In this document: in pieces, positions 52,958 to 60,784 of the stretch
Position numbering within the stretch: position 1 is the stretch's first letter
Layout of the letters: every line of letters starts with the position of its first letter
Origin: Nanosynbacter sp963524495
Lineage (GTDB): Bacteria; Patescibacteriota; Saccharimonadia; Saccharimonadales; Saccharimonadaceae
Direction: 5' to 3'
Length of the DNA: 64,000 nucleotides
Assembly (NCBI GenBank): GCA_046846435.1
Contig: CP128407.1
Span: 434,001-498,000 of the forward strand
Position numbers and translations under genes: made by a program
The notes under the pieces: generated by a model
The model's database searches: none
Told to the model about the DNA's origin: nothing
Seen by the model: only the letters and a program-made list of their open reading frames with translations

Positions 52958-54307
52958 TTATTGTAAATAATCAATTAGCGCCTGGCGTAGATCACCGACG
53001 CCGCGCACAAATGCGTCCTTGTGGGTTTTTGGCGCAATGGCATAGGTAAAGCCAAGCTTCTTGGCCTCTTTGACGCGGGCGTGCCAGCCTTGAGCGGAGC
53101 GCACTTCGCCGCCCAAGCCGACTTCGCCAAACACCACCGCTTCGTCACTCAGTTTGCGGCCAGCTGAGGCTGAGGCAATGGCCATGGCGACCGCCAAGTC
53201 CGCCGCTGGGTCGCTCAGTTTCAAGCCACCAACCACATTGATGTAAATATCTTTGTCGGAGAGATTGAGCTTGGTGCGCTTTTCTAGCACCGCCACCAAC
53301 AAGTTCAAGCGATTGAGATCAAAGCCGCTGGCCGCGCGTTTGGGATAGCCAAAATTCGTCGGATTGACCAGCGCCTGAATTTCCACCAGTAGCGGCCGCG
53401 CGCCTTCCATGGTCGCCAGGACAATGGAGCCATCGAGGTTTTGCCGCTCCGCCAGTAAGCTAGCCGATGGATTAGCCACAATCCGTAAGCCATCCTCGTG
53501 CATTTCAAAAATTGCTGCCTCGTTAGTCGAGCCATAGCGATTTTTCTGCGCCCGCACCACGCGAAAACCGCCGTAGCGATCGCCCTCAAAATTCAGCACC
53601 ACATCGACCAAATGCTCCAGGACTTTCGGCCCAGCAATTGAGCCTTCTTTGGTGACGTGGCCGACCAAAATCACTGCGGTGTTCGAGGCCTTGGCGGCGC
53701 GAATGATGACGTTGGATGAGTTGGTGATTTGGCTGACCGAGCCTGGTGCTGAGGCAATTTCTGCCAGCGACAATGTCTGGATGGAATCGACAATCACCAG
53801 ATTGTACTGGGCAGTCTGGATGGAGGCGGCGATGTCCTCGGCGCTGTTACTGGACGCCAGCTGCAGACTCTCTGAATCAACCGCGCCCAGCCGCTCAGCC
53901 CGCAATTTGACCTGCGACACCGACTCCTCGCCACTGACGTACAGGACTTGGTTTTGCCGGGCAATAAACGCTGCGACTTGTGCTAGCAGGGTACTTTTTC
54001 CAATTCCTGGCTGCCCTGCCACCAGCACCACGCCGCCTGGCAAAAAGCCGCCGCCGAGCACCGCGTCAAGATCAGCGATGCCAGTTGCCAGCCGCGCTTG
54101 CTTGGCCTCGGTGACCGTCTCGCTGAGCCTGAGCGTGGTGAGCGCCTTGCCCTTGCCGCTGCTGCGGGCTACCGCCGACGCGCCCATATCAACCGGTAAT
54201 TGCTCAACCAGTGAATTCCACTCGCCGCAATTTTCGCACTTGCCGACCCACTTCGGATAGCTGGTGCCACACTGCTGGCAGATGAATTGTGATTTTGCTC
54301 GGGCCAT
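52958..54307 (-). CDS. radA: DNA repair protein RadA/Sms
   Basis: A RecA-like branch-migration ATPase of 449 residues. It has an intact N-terminal zinc finger (C10, C13, C24, C27), Walker A AGQPGIGKSTLLAQ, the RadA-specific KNRYG, and a C-terminal Lon-like domain (SDEAVVFGEVGLGGEVR). The intact zinc finger shows that zinc proteins are not avoided generally in this organism, in contrast to RpoC. Its ATG overlaps the stop of the upstream gene (TAATG). Confidence 0.97.
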   Translation of the reverse strand: MARAKSQFICQQCGTSYPKWVGKCENCGEWNSLVEQLPVDMGASAVARSSGKGKALTTLRLSETVTEAKQARLATGIADLDAVLGGGFLPGGVVLVAGQPGIGKSTLLAQVAAFIARQNQVLYVSGEESVSQVKLRAERLGAVDSESLQLASSNSAEDIAASIQTAQYNLVIVDSIQTLSLAEIASAPGSVSQITNSSNVIIRAAKASNTAVILVGHVTKEGSIAGPKVLEHLVDVVLNFEGDRYGGFRVVRAQKNRYGSTNEAAIFEMHEDGLRIVANPSASLLAERQNLDGSIVLATMEGARPLLVEIQALVNPTNFGYPKRAASGFDLNRLNLLVAVLEKRTKLNLSDKDIYINVVGGLKLSDPAADLAVAMAIASASAGRKLSDEAVVFGEVGLGGEVRSAQGWHARVKEAKKLGFTYAIAPKTHKDAFVRGVGDLRQALIDYLQ

Positions 54308-55284
54308 TATTTGACCGCCTTTTGGCTATCAAGGCTTTGATTGAGCTGGTCAATCTTGCGCCCCAACGCATTTAATTTTTCAACATCAGTGTTATAGGTA
54401 TCGACCTTGCCCTGGATGGTCTGCTGTTCACGACGAAGCGCCAGGCCGCGCTGGCTCAGCCGGTTTCGCTCAGCCTGAAACTCAGCTTGCGTCTGAAAAC
54501 CGCCCGTCGTCGCCTGCTGATTAAATGCCGCTACGTCTTGGTTATAGGCATTAATGCGTACATGGTATGATGCTGTCAGCTGCTCAATTTCGCGCTTTCG
54601 TTTGGCGAGACTGACCGTGAGAGCGTCAGCCTCGGCCTCGGCACTGGTGAACTTCTGATTATACTGAGCGTGCAGTTTTAACAGCGCCGCTCGATTACTA
54701 AAGTATTCGGCATAGTGCGCCTCCAGCTCTGATCCGAGATCAGCAAACTCTGTACCCAAAATCGAATGCAGCTCATTGGCGCGCGTACCCGGCTGAGCAC
54801 GCTCATAGTACGCCATCCGCTCTTCCAGCTTTTTGGTCTTGACCTTGGCGTAAGCCGCCTCCAGTAGCTCACCCAGCCGCCGACGCTGCTCCGCCGAATA
54901 GCGCGACCAGACTACGTGCAGCATTTCGTGAGCCGCCGTCACCTCTTTGATACCGTCTAGCTCCGCGTTCTGCACATTATAAATGTGAATGGTCTCTTTG
55001 GCGTGAGCGTAACAGCCAACGATCGGGCTGGCCTGTTCGACACGACGACAATCGTGATTAAACTGTGTGGCGTTTTCTAGTCGCGGCTGGGCGAGATAAA
55101 AGCTAAATTTGGCCTTATCAGTCATCGTTGCCCGCCGTGCCAGCGTCGCTATGTCTTGACTAGGCTGGTACTGCCAAACTCGAATGTGGTCCAGCACTAG
55201 CTGGCGATTGAGTACCAGCCAGCTACCGCCGGCCACCAGCCCCACAAACACCACGACGCCGAGGAGATTACGCAGCCGTAACAT
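54307..55284 (-). CDS. Membrane-anchored metalloprotease-like protein
   Basis: The 325-residue protein starts with an N-terminal membrane anchor (about 7-25). It then carries KEVTAAHEMLHVVWSRYS, the HExxH zinc-protease motif (H119, E120, H123), followed by long heptad-like helices (about 200-320) predicted to be coiled coil. It should face the outside of the cell. The family is not recognised, and the third zinc ligand is unclear. It is embedded in the clpC-radA operon with a 17-base overlap to clpC and a TAATG overlap to radA, so it is co-translated with quality-control and repair genes. Confidence 0.65.
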   Translation of the reverse strand: MLRLRNLLGVVVFVGLVAGGSWLVLNRQLVLDHIRVWQYQPSQDIATLARRATMTDKAKFSFYLAQPRLENATQFNHDCRRVEQASPIVGCYAHAKETIHIYNVQNAELDGIKEVTAAHEMLHVVWSRYSAEQRRRLGELLEAAYAKVKTKKLEERMAYYERAQPGTRANELHSILGTEFADLGSELEAHYAEYFSNRAALLKLHAQYNQKFTSAEAEADALTVSLAKRKREIEQLTASYHVRINAYNQDVAAFNQQATTGGFQTQAEFQAERNRLSQRGLALRREQQTIQGKVDTYNTDVEKLNALGRKIDQLNQSLDSQKAVK

Positions 55285-57736
55285 TGATCACTACCTCACG
55301 ATTTTTCGTGGTTGCCACCAACACCGCACCGGGACGGGCCTGGTCGGATAACAAGACGTCACTGAGCGGATCAGCCAACATCGTCTGAATCGTCTGCCGA
55401 AGCACCCGCGCACCACGCTGCTCATCGAAACCGTTGTCTATGATACAACGTTTAGCGCTTGGCATAATCACCAGCGTCATCTGCTGCGCCCGTACTGCCT
55501 CTTTAAGCTCACTCACGAGATTATCAAAAATCTTACCCACCACCGGCCGAGTCAAACTCTTAAAATTTACCACTGCATCAAATCGCCCGATTAGCTCCGG
55601 CCGCAGTAACTCCTCCAGCTCGCGCCGCGCCGCTCGGGCATTGCGCTCATTCATATCGTCCGCCCGTGAAGTATGTTCACCATGCGAGCCAAAGCCCAGC
55701 TCACCGTCGCGCACCATCGCCTCGGCACCAACATTACTGGTCAAGATCACGATGGTCTGTTGAAAACTCACCCTCCGCCCGTGCGAATCACTTAGCTTAC
55801 CGTCTTCCAAAATCTGCAGCAGCAAGTTCAGTACATCCGGATGCGCCTTTTCAATCTCATCAAACAACACCACGCTATATGGCTGCCGGCGAACTTTGTC
55901 GGTCAATTTGCCGCCCTCATCATAGCCAACGTAACCAGCTGGCGCGCCAATCAACTGACTGGCTGTGTGTCGCTCCGAAAACTCGCTCATGTCGATCTTG
56001 ATCAAACTATTATCGCCGCCAAACACTTCCCGTGCCAACACGCGAGCTAGCTCGGTCTTGCCCACACCAGTCGGCCCGAGAAAAATGAACGACCCAAGCG
56101 GCCCCGACCGCCGACTCAGCCCGGCCCGCGCCCGGCGAATGGTTCGCGCCAATGTCGCCACGGCCCCTTCTTGACCGAGCACCGACCGGCCCAATCGCTG
56201 CTCCAGCGCCGCCAGATCTTTGCGCTCATTCACCGTCACTTTTTCCGCCGGCACACCAGCCATCGCCGCGACCGCTCGCCGCACATCACCCTCGGTTAGC
56301 TCCGGCAATGCTGGGTCGTCAGCCGGTAGTTGCTTGGCCTGCTGCTCCAGTTGTTTGATGCGAACTTTTAGTTCAGCCGCGCGTTGATATTGCTCAGCCT
56401 CGACCGCCGCATCGAGCTTGCCCGCTAGTTGTTTAATCCGCCGTGCTAGCTGTTGCTGTTTGGTTGGCTTGGCTGGCCGTTGCGTATTAACAAGCGCCGC
56501 TGCCTCATCGAGTACGTCAATTGCCTTGTCCGGCAAATGACGCTCCGTCACGTAGCGCTGACTGAGGGCCACGCTCAGCTCGATCATCTCATCAGAAATC
56601 CGCAGCCGATGATGTGTCGCCAGCCGACTGGCTAGCGCCCGCACCATGGCCACTGCCGCCTGTTCATCCGGCTCCGCTACCGTCACCGCCTGAAACCGCC
56701 GACTGAGGGCCGCGTCTTTCTCGATATGCTTGCGATATTCATCAAATGTCGTTGCACCGATCACCCGCACCTCGCCACGCGCTAACGCCGGTTTTAGGAC
56801 ATTCGCCGCATCCATCGACCCCTCGGCCGAGCCAGCACCGACCAGCAAATGCAGCTCATCAATGAACAGCATGATCTCCTGATGATTACGCGCTGCCGCC
56901 ACCACTTTTTGTAGGCGCTCCTCAAACTGACCACGAAACTTTGTACCGGCAACCATAGCCGTCAGATCAAGCTGAATCAGCCGCTTGCCGACCAAAAACT
57001 CCGGCACCGTCCCCGCGGCAATACGCTGTGCCAATCCTTCGACCACTGCGGTTTTACCGACGCCCGGCTCACCGATCAGCGCTGGATTATTTTTACCGCG
57101 CCGCCCGAGCACCGTGATCAGCCGCTCCGTCTCGACTTCCCGACCAACCACCGGATCAAGCAGTCCGCTCCGCGCTCGCTCGGTCATATCAACTCCGTAG
57201 CGATCGAGAATCTTGAGATCAGCCGACCGACGAGCATGCGGCACCGTACCTTCCTTCGACTCGTCCTGTATGGCTTCCAGCTGCTGCCGATCAAATACGT
57301 CCTCCAATGTACCACGCAGCTCCTCCAGGTCCACATTCATATCGCTGAGCAACTTCGTCGCCCGAGCCTTGTGCTGCAGTAGCATGCTATAAACAATGTG
57401 CTCGGTACCGATGCGCTCCTGCCCAAACTCTGTCGCCAGCTGCCAGGCAGCCCGTATCGTCTCCAGCACCTCGGCGTTCATACCTTTGTGAACAACCACC
57501 ACCACGAACGACTGCGCGGTTAAGCCCAGCGCCAACTCCGCTCGATCCAGCGTCACACCACTCTCCGCCAAAATCTTCGCACCCAGCGACGAATTTTGCG
57601 CCAGCACGCCAAGTAGTACATGCTCAGTGCCGACATACGGACTGCCGCTATTATGCGCCAGCAGCCCAGCACGCTCTAAGCTGGCCTTGGCGGTATCAGT
57701 CAGCCGAGATTCCAACTCAGAAAAATCTTCCGGCAT
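55268..57736 (-). CDS. clpC: Clp protease ATP-binding subunit ClpC
   Basis: An 822-residue AAA+ unfoldase. It has the N-domain with two Clp repeats (VGTEHVLLGVL, IGTEHIVYSML), AAA1 with GEPGVGKTAVVEG, and a middle region with a UVR-like helix pair (AEQYQRAAELKVRIKQLEQQ). AAA2 has GPTGVGKTELA and DEIEKAHPDVLNLLLQILEDG. It delivers substrates to ClpP (14366-14965). The ATG at 57736 follows AAAGGAGG and gives the standard start; an ATG 20 codons upstream would overlap nusA. The nusA-clpC-protease-radA order forms one operon. Confidence 0.96.
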   Translation of the reverse strand: MPEDFSELESRLTDTAKASLERAGLLAHNSGSPYVGTEHVLLGVLAQNSSLGAKILAESGVTLDRAELALGLTAQSFVVVVVHKGMNAEVLETIRAAWQLATEFGQERIGTEHIVYSMLLQHKARATKLLSDMNVDLEELRGTLEDVFDRQQLEAIQDESKEGTVPHARRSADLKILDRYGVDMTERARSGLLDPVVGREVETERLITVLGRRGKNNPALIGEPGVGKTAVVEGLAQRIAAGTVPEFLVGKRLIQLDLTAMVAGTKFRGQFEERLQKVVAAARNHQEIMLFIDELHLLVGAGSAEGSMDAANVLKPALARGEVRVIGATTFDEYRKHIEKDAALSRRFQAVTVAEPDEQAAVAMVRALASRLATHHRLRISDEMIELSVALSQRYVTERHLPDKAIDVLDEAAALVNTQRPAKPTKQQQLARRIKQLAGKLDAAVEAEQYQRAAELKVRIKQLEQQAKQLPADDPALPELTEGDVRRAVAAMAGVPAEKVTVNERKDLAALEQRLGRSVLGQEGAVATLARTIRRARAGLSRRSGPLGSFIFLGPTGVGKTELARVLAREVFGGDNSLIKIDMSEFSERHTASQLIGAPAGYVGYDEGGKLTDKVRRQPYSVVLFDEIEKAHPDVLNLLLQILEDGKLSDSHGRRVSFQQTIVILTSNVGAEAMVRDGELGFGSHGEHTSRADDMNERNARAARRELEELLRPELIGRFDAVVNFKSLTRPVVGKIFDNLVSELKEAVRAQQMTLVIMPSAKRCIIDNGFDEQRGARVLRQTIQTMLADPLSDVLLSDQARPGAVLVATTKNREVVINVTAA

Positions 57737-57776
57737 ATCGCCCTCCTTTCGTTTTCGGCGATTATCAGAAAACAGC

Positions 57777-58898
57777 CTATTCCGCCACCTCCTCAACCGC
57801 GCTCATCAAGCTGTCCTCAATATTTTTGCGGGGTTTTGCTTCAGGTTTAACAGCCGCCTTTGCCTCAATATCCAGTTCATAGCCAGTCAGTCGTGACGCC
57901 AAGCGAACATTCTGCCCAGCCCGGCCGATGGCCACTGACTGCTGATCTTCGCTGACATAGACGGTTGCTCGCTTCTCGTCCTCATTGACCGTCACGCTCA
58001 GCACTTCCGCTGGGCTCATGGCGTTGGCGATAAAGCCTGCTGCGTCTTCTTCAAACGGAATGATATCAATTTTTTCCTGCTCGCCAATTTCGTTCATCAC
58101 CGCCTGAACACGCGTACCGTGACCGCCGACGAAGGTACCGACTGGGTCAACACCCGGCAAAGCCGACGCTACCGCCAATTTGGTGCGGCGGCCAGCCTCG
58201 CGGGCAATGGCTTTAATTTCCACGGCGCCCGTTTCCATCTCTGGCACTTCCTGGCTGAACAAGAACCGCACAAATTCTTCATTACCGCGGCTCAAGATCA
58301 GCTGCGGGCCGCGACCTTCGCGCTCGATGTCCTTGATATACACCTTGACGCGGCGACCAACGCCGTAGTATTCGCCAGGAATCTGCTCGGACTGCGGCAT
58401 GATGCCAACTGCTTTACCCAGCTCAATCCGCACCACGCGCGGCTCAACCCGCTGAATCGTACCGGTCACCACCGTGCCGATTTTATCCTCAAATTCTGCC
58501 AGCACCACTTCGCGCTCCGCCTCGCGCAGCCGCTGCAAAATCACCTGCTTGGCAGTCTGGGCTGCCACCCGGCCAAACGTCGTCACGTTGTGGGTCTCGA
58601 CCGTCACTTCGCTGCCCAGCTCAGCTGCCGGGTCAACGGTTTTGGCCTCGTCCAGGCTCATTTGATTGACGTCATTTTCAACCTCTTCAACCACCGTTTT
58701 GACAACTGACACCACGGCCGTGCCGCTGTTGATGTTCAAGCTGGCGCGCACCAACTGCTCGCGCGTGCCGTTATCACGCCGCCACGCTGCCGCGATAGCC
58801 TGCTCAATTACCTCCAAAACCGTTTCTTCTGGCAGGTTCTTTTCCTCGGCAATCGTCCGCACCGCCAACGTCAACTGCTTAATGTTCAAATCTTCCAT
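57777..58898 (-). CDS. nusA: Transcription termination/antitermination protein NusA
   Basis: Binds RNA polymerase and modulates pausing and termination. The 373 residues cover the N-terminal domain, the S1 domain (GTVVTGTIQRVEPRVVRIELGKAVGIMP) and two KH domains (VGTFVGGHGTRVQAVMNEI, AIGRAGQNVRLASRLTGY). The C-terminal acidic repeats of proteobacteria are absent, as usual outside that group. AAAGGAG precedes the ATG. Two promoters and a terminator hairpin sit in front of it. Confidence 0.96.
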   Translation of the reverse strand: MEDLNIKQLTLAVRTIAEEKNLPEETVLEVIEQAIAAAWRRDNGTREQLVRASLNINSGTAVVSVVKTVVEEVENDVNQMSLDEAKTVDPAAELGSEVTVETHNVTTFGRVAAQTAKQVILQRLREAEREVVLAEFEDKIGTVVTGTIQRVEPRVVRIELGKAVGIMPQSEQIPGEYYGVGRRVKVYIKDIEREGRGPQLILSRGNEEFVRFLFSQEVPEMETGAVEIKAIAREAGRRTKLAVASALPGVDPVGTFVGGHGTRVQAVMNEIGEQEKIDIIPFEEDAAGFIANAMSPAEVLSVTVNEDEKRATVYVSEDQQSVAIGRAGQNVRLASRLTGYELDIEAKAAVKPEAKPRKNIEDSLMSAVEEVAE

Positions 58899-58920
58899 AG
58901 TAGCTCCTTTACGCTATATT

Positions 58921-58950
58921 ATTATACTACGTTTCGTTGCAAACGCCCAA
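58921..58950 (-). promoter_or_regulatory. Proximal promoter of nusA
   Basis: On the minus strand TTGGGC (58945-58950), 18 bases, and TATAAT (58921-58926). The leader is about 15 bases and carries AAAGGAG. Confidence 0.65.
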
Positions 58951-58956
58951 GAGACG

Positions 58957-58981
58957 AAAAACTCCGACCTGATTGGCCGGA
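58957..58981 (-). terminator. Terminator hairpin between two nusA promoters
   Basis: On the minus strand TCCGGCC and GGTCGGA pair (seven base pairs, one G-U) around AATCA and are followed by TTTTT. It lies directly at the predicted start of the distal promoter and upstream of the proximal one. It could end a very short RNA or act as an attenuator. Confidence 0.65.
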
Positions 58982-58990
58982 TATGCTAGT

Positions 58991-59020
58991 AGTGTAGCAT
59001 ACTCAGCCAGGCAGCGTCAA
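58991..59020 (-). promoter_or_regulatory. Distal promoter in front of the nusA terminator
   Basis: On the minus strand TTGACG (59015-59020), 18 bases, and TACACT (58991-58996). The transcript would start near 58984, immediately before the terminator hairpin. Confidence 0.5.
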
Positions 59021-59119
59021 GCTCAGCCATCTCATTTACCCACGTCAGCCTGTGAACGGGTATGCGTATCTAACAGAGCTAGCAGCTCATGGCCATACTA
59101 CAATTATTGACAAAAAGCA

Positions 59120-59276
59120 TTGACATTTTCTACTAATAGTGATATATATATATATCAGCCTTTTGACAATTTTTATTGTAAATTGTCAACTGCGCTTCGC
59201 TGTCGTAGATCGGATATCTACGGTGGCTTGAGGCGCGGAACGGCCGCACCTCAAAAAGTGGAAAGGACTCCTCATC
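59120..59276 (+). promoter_or_regulatory. Promoter and hairpin-rich leader of the small membrane protein
   Basis: TTGACA (59120-59125), 17 bases, and TATATA (59143-59148) form a strong promoter. The leader of about 120 bases then folds into three consecutive hairpins. One is a perfect 10-bp stem at 59163-59189 (TTGACAATTT/AAATTGTCAA). One is a 7-bp stem at 59204-59222 (CGTAGAT/ATCTACG). One is a 6+4-bp stem at 59228-59254 (TTGAGG/CCTCAA and GCGG/CCGC). AAAGGA and the ATG follow. No known riboswitch was recognised. The span 58990-59276 holds no other gene. Confidence 0.6.
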
Positions 59277-59609
59277 ATGCTGACAGGGCTGACTATTGTC
59301 ATCGGCGTGACCATTGTTCTCGGGATCGTAATCACCGCGACCTCCAGGGATGATGGCTTCACGGCCGTGAGCGGGCTTATGTTCGCTATTTTCGGAACAA
59401 CTTCACTGTTTTGGATAGCGAAAGGTACTATACGGTATCTCAGCAAGGACTCATCCTTGCTGTGGCTGTACAAGCCGATTGCCGCCCTGCCTGAATGGGT
59501 AGGCTACGTCGGCGTCGCGACCACCGCGATCCTCTGGGTGGTGGCTGTCGCACTGTTGGTGGATGACTACATCCACCTTCCCCGACGACGGAAAGGAGGT
59601 AATTACTGA
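59277..59609 (+). CDS. Small membrane protein of unknown function
   Basis: I do not recognise this 110-residue protein. It has three hydrophobic segments (about 4-22, 30-50 and 74-97), a charged loop and a basic C-terminal tail (HLPRRRKGGNY). It is preceded by AAAGGA at a rather long distance and a long structured leader, and followed by a 16-bp hairpin. Codon choice is richer in GC-ending codons than in neighbours. Coding is supported by the hydrophobic pattern and by the strong promoter. Confidence 0.65.
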   Translation: MLTGLTIVIGVTIVLGIVITATSRDDGFTAVSGLMFAIFGTTSLFWIAKGTIRYLSKDSSLLWLYKPIAALPEWVGYVGVATTAILWVVAVALLVDDYIHLPRRRKGGNY

Positions 59610-59613
59610 GAGG

Positions 59614-59655
59614 TGCGGGGCGGGATTGATACAACTGTTTGTATCTCCCGCCCCA
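59614..59655. other. Long GC-rich hairpin without T-tract
   Basis: A stem of nine pairs (GGGGCGGGA 59617-59625 with TCCCGCCCC 59646-59654) continues, after a TT bulge, as seven more pairs (GATACAA/TTGTATC) around a four-base loop. It starts seven bases after the small gene's stop. Neither side has a U-run, so it is not a classical terminator. It could be an RNA stabiliser or part of a factor-dependent end. Confidence 0.6.
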
Positions 59656-59692
59656 CTCACATCACTGAACTGAACTTATGATTACATAACTA

Positions 59693-60718
59693 TTACATCG
59701 CTGGCTGCTGGAGGTAATGGCCGACGTCCGCTACCAGCTCGACCAGGCGATTAGAGTACCCCCATTCGTTATCGTACCAGACCATGATTTTCACCATGTT
59801 GCCACCAACGACCTTGGTTAGCGGCAGATCAACGATGCCAGAATGTGAATTACCGATAAAGTCGCGGCTGACCAGCGGCTCTTCACTGACGCCCAAGATC
59901 CCTTGATAGAAACTATCAGCGGCGGCTTTCTTGAACGCTTCATTTACCTGCTCGACTGTCACGTCGCGCCGCAACAGTGCCGTCACGTCACTGAGCGACA
60001 CCACCGGCGTTGGTACGCGCACACTGAGACCGTCGAATTTACCAGTTAGCTGCGGCAGGGTTTTGGTCACGGCAATAGCCGCACCGGTGGTTGTCGGCAC
60101 GATGTTCTCGGCCGCATTGCGACCCTCGCGAAGATCCTTAGCCGGCGCGTCTTGCAGGCGCTGGCTGGCAGTGTAGCTGTGCACCGTCGTCAGCATTGAT
60201 TTTTCCACGCCAAACTCCGCATCCAAAATCGCCATCACCGCGCCCAAACTATTGGTCGTGCAGCTGGCATTAGAAATGATCGGCGTCGCGCCCTTGATCT
60301 TGCTATCGTTTGTACCAAGGACAATGGTGTCAACGCCGTCGGATTTAGTCGGCCCGCTAATGACTACACGCTTAGCGCCGGCAGTCAAGTGCTTGCCCGC
60401 GCCGTCTTTATCAGTAAAGAGTCCCGTCGATTCGATCACCACGTCAACGTTCATCTCGCCCCACGGTAAGTTCACCGGATCTCTTTCCGCCAGCACCTTG
60501 ACAGGTTTCCCGTCAACGATGAGTTCATCCTCTGTAACATCAACCTGACGGCCGTATTCCCCGTAATTACTATCGTGTTTGAGCAGGTACGCCAGCGTCT
60601 TGGTATCCGTCAAGTCATTGATCGCTACGATCTCCAAATCGCTGCGTTCCCGGGCGATCTTAAAGGCGCTGCGCCCAATCCGTCCAAAACCATTAATTGC
60701 TATTTCCGTTATCGCCAT
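59693..60718 (-). CDS. gap: Glyceraldehyde-3-phosphate dehydrogenase
   Basis: Glycolytic NAD enzyme of 341 residues. It has INGFGRIGRSAFK (NAD fold), the catalytic cysteine in SNASCTTNSLGAV, HSYTASQRLQDAP, and the C-terminal WYDNEWGYSNRLVEL. The residue after the first strand is Asp in AINDLTD, as in NAD-dependent forms. The ATG at 60718 has GGGAGGG eight bases upstream and gives the standard N-terminus; an upstream in-frame start would add eight residues. It is divergent from rel. Confidence 0.97.
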   Translation of the reverse strand: MAITEIAINGFGRIGRSAFKIARERSDLEIVAINDLTDTKTLAYLLKHDSNYGEYGRQVDVTEDELIVDGKPVKVLAERDPVNLPWGEMNVDVVIESTGLFTDKDGAGKHLTAGAKRVVISGPTKSDGVDTIVLGTNDSKIKGATPIISNASCTTNSLGAVMAILDAEFGVEKSMLTTVHSYTASQRLQDAPAKDLREGRNAAENIVPTTTGAAIAVTKTLPQLTGKFDGLSVRVPTPVVSLSDVTALLRRDVTVEQVNEAFKKAAADSFYQGILGVSEEPLVSRDFIGNSHSGIVDLPLTKVVGGNMVKIMVWYDNEWGYSNRLVELVADVGHYLQQPAM

Positions 60719-60784
60719 ACAAGTATCCCTCCCGAGTAGCATTAGCTTTTTACTAATTATACTACAAAGTTGTATAATGAAACT

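Noticed and set aside
59141..59156. AT dinucleotide repeat as a mobile-element or origin signature
   Set aside because: It is a single short self-complementary run that includes the -10 region of a promoter; no DnaA boxes or terminal repeats accompany it.
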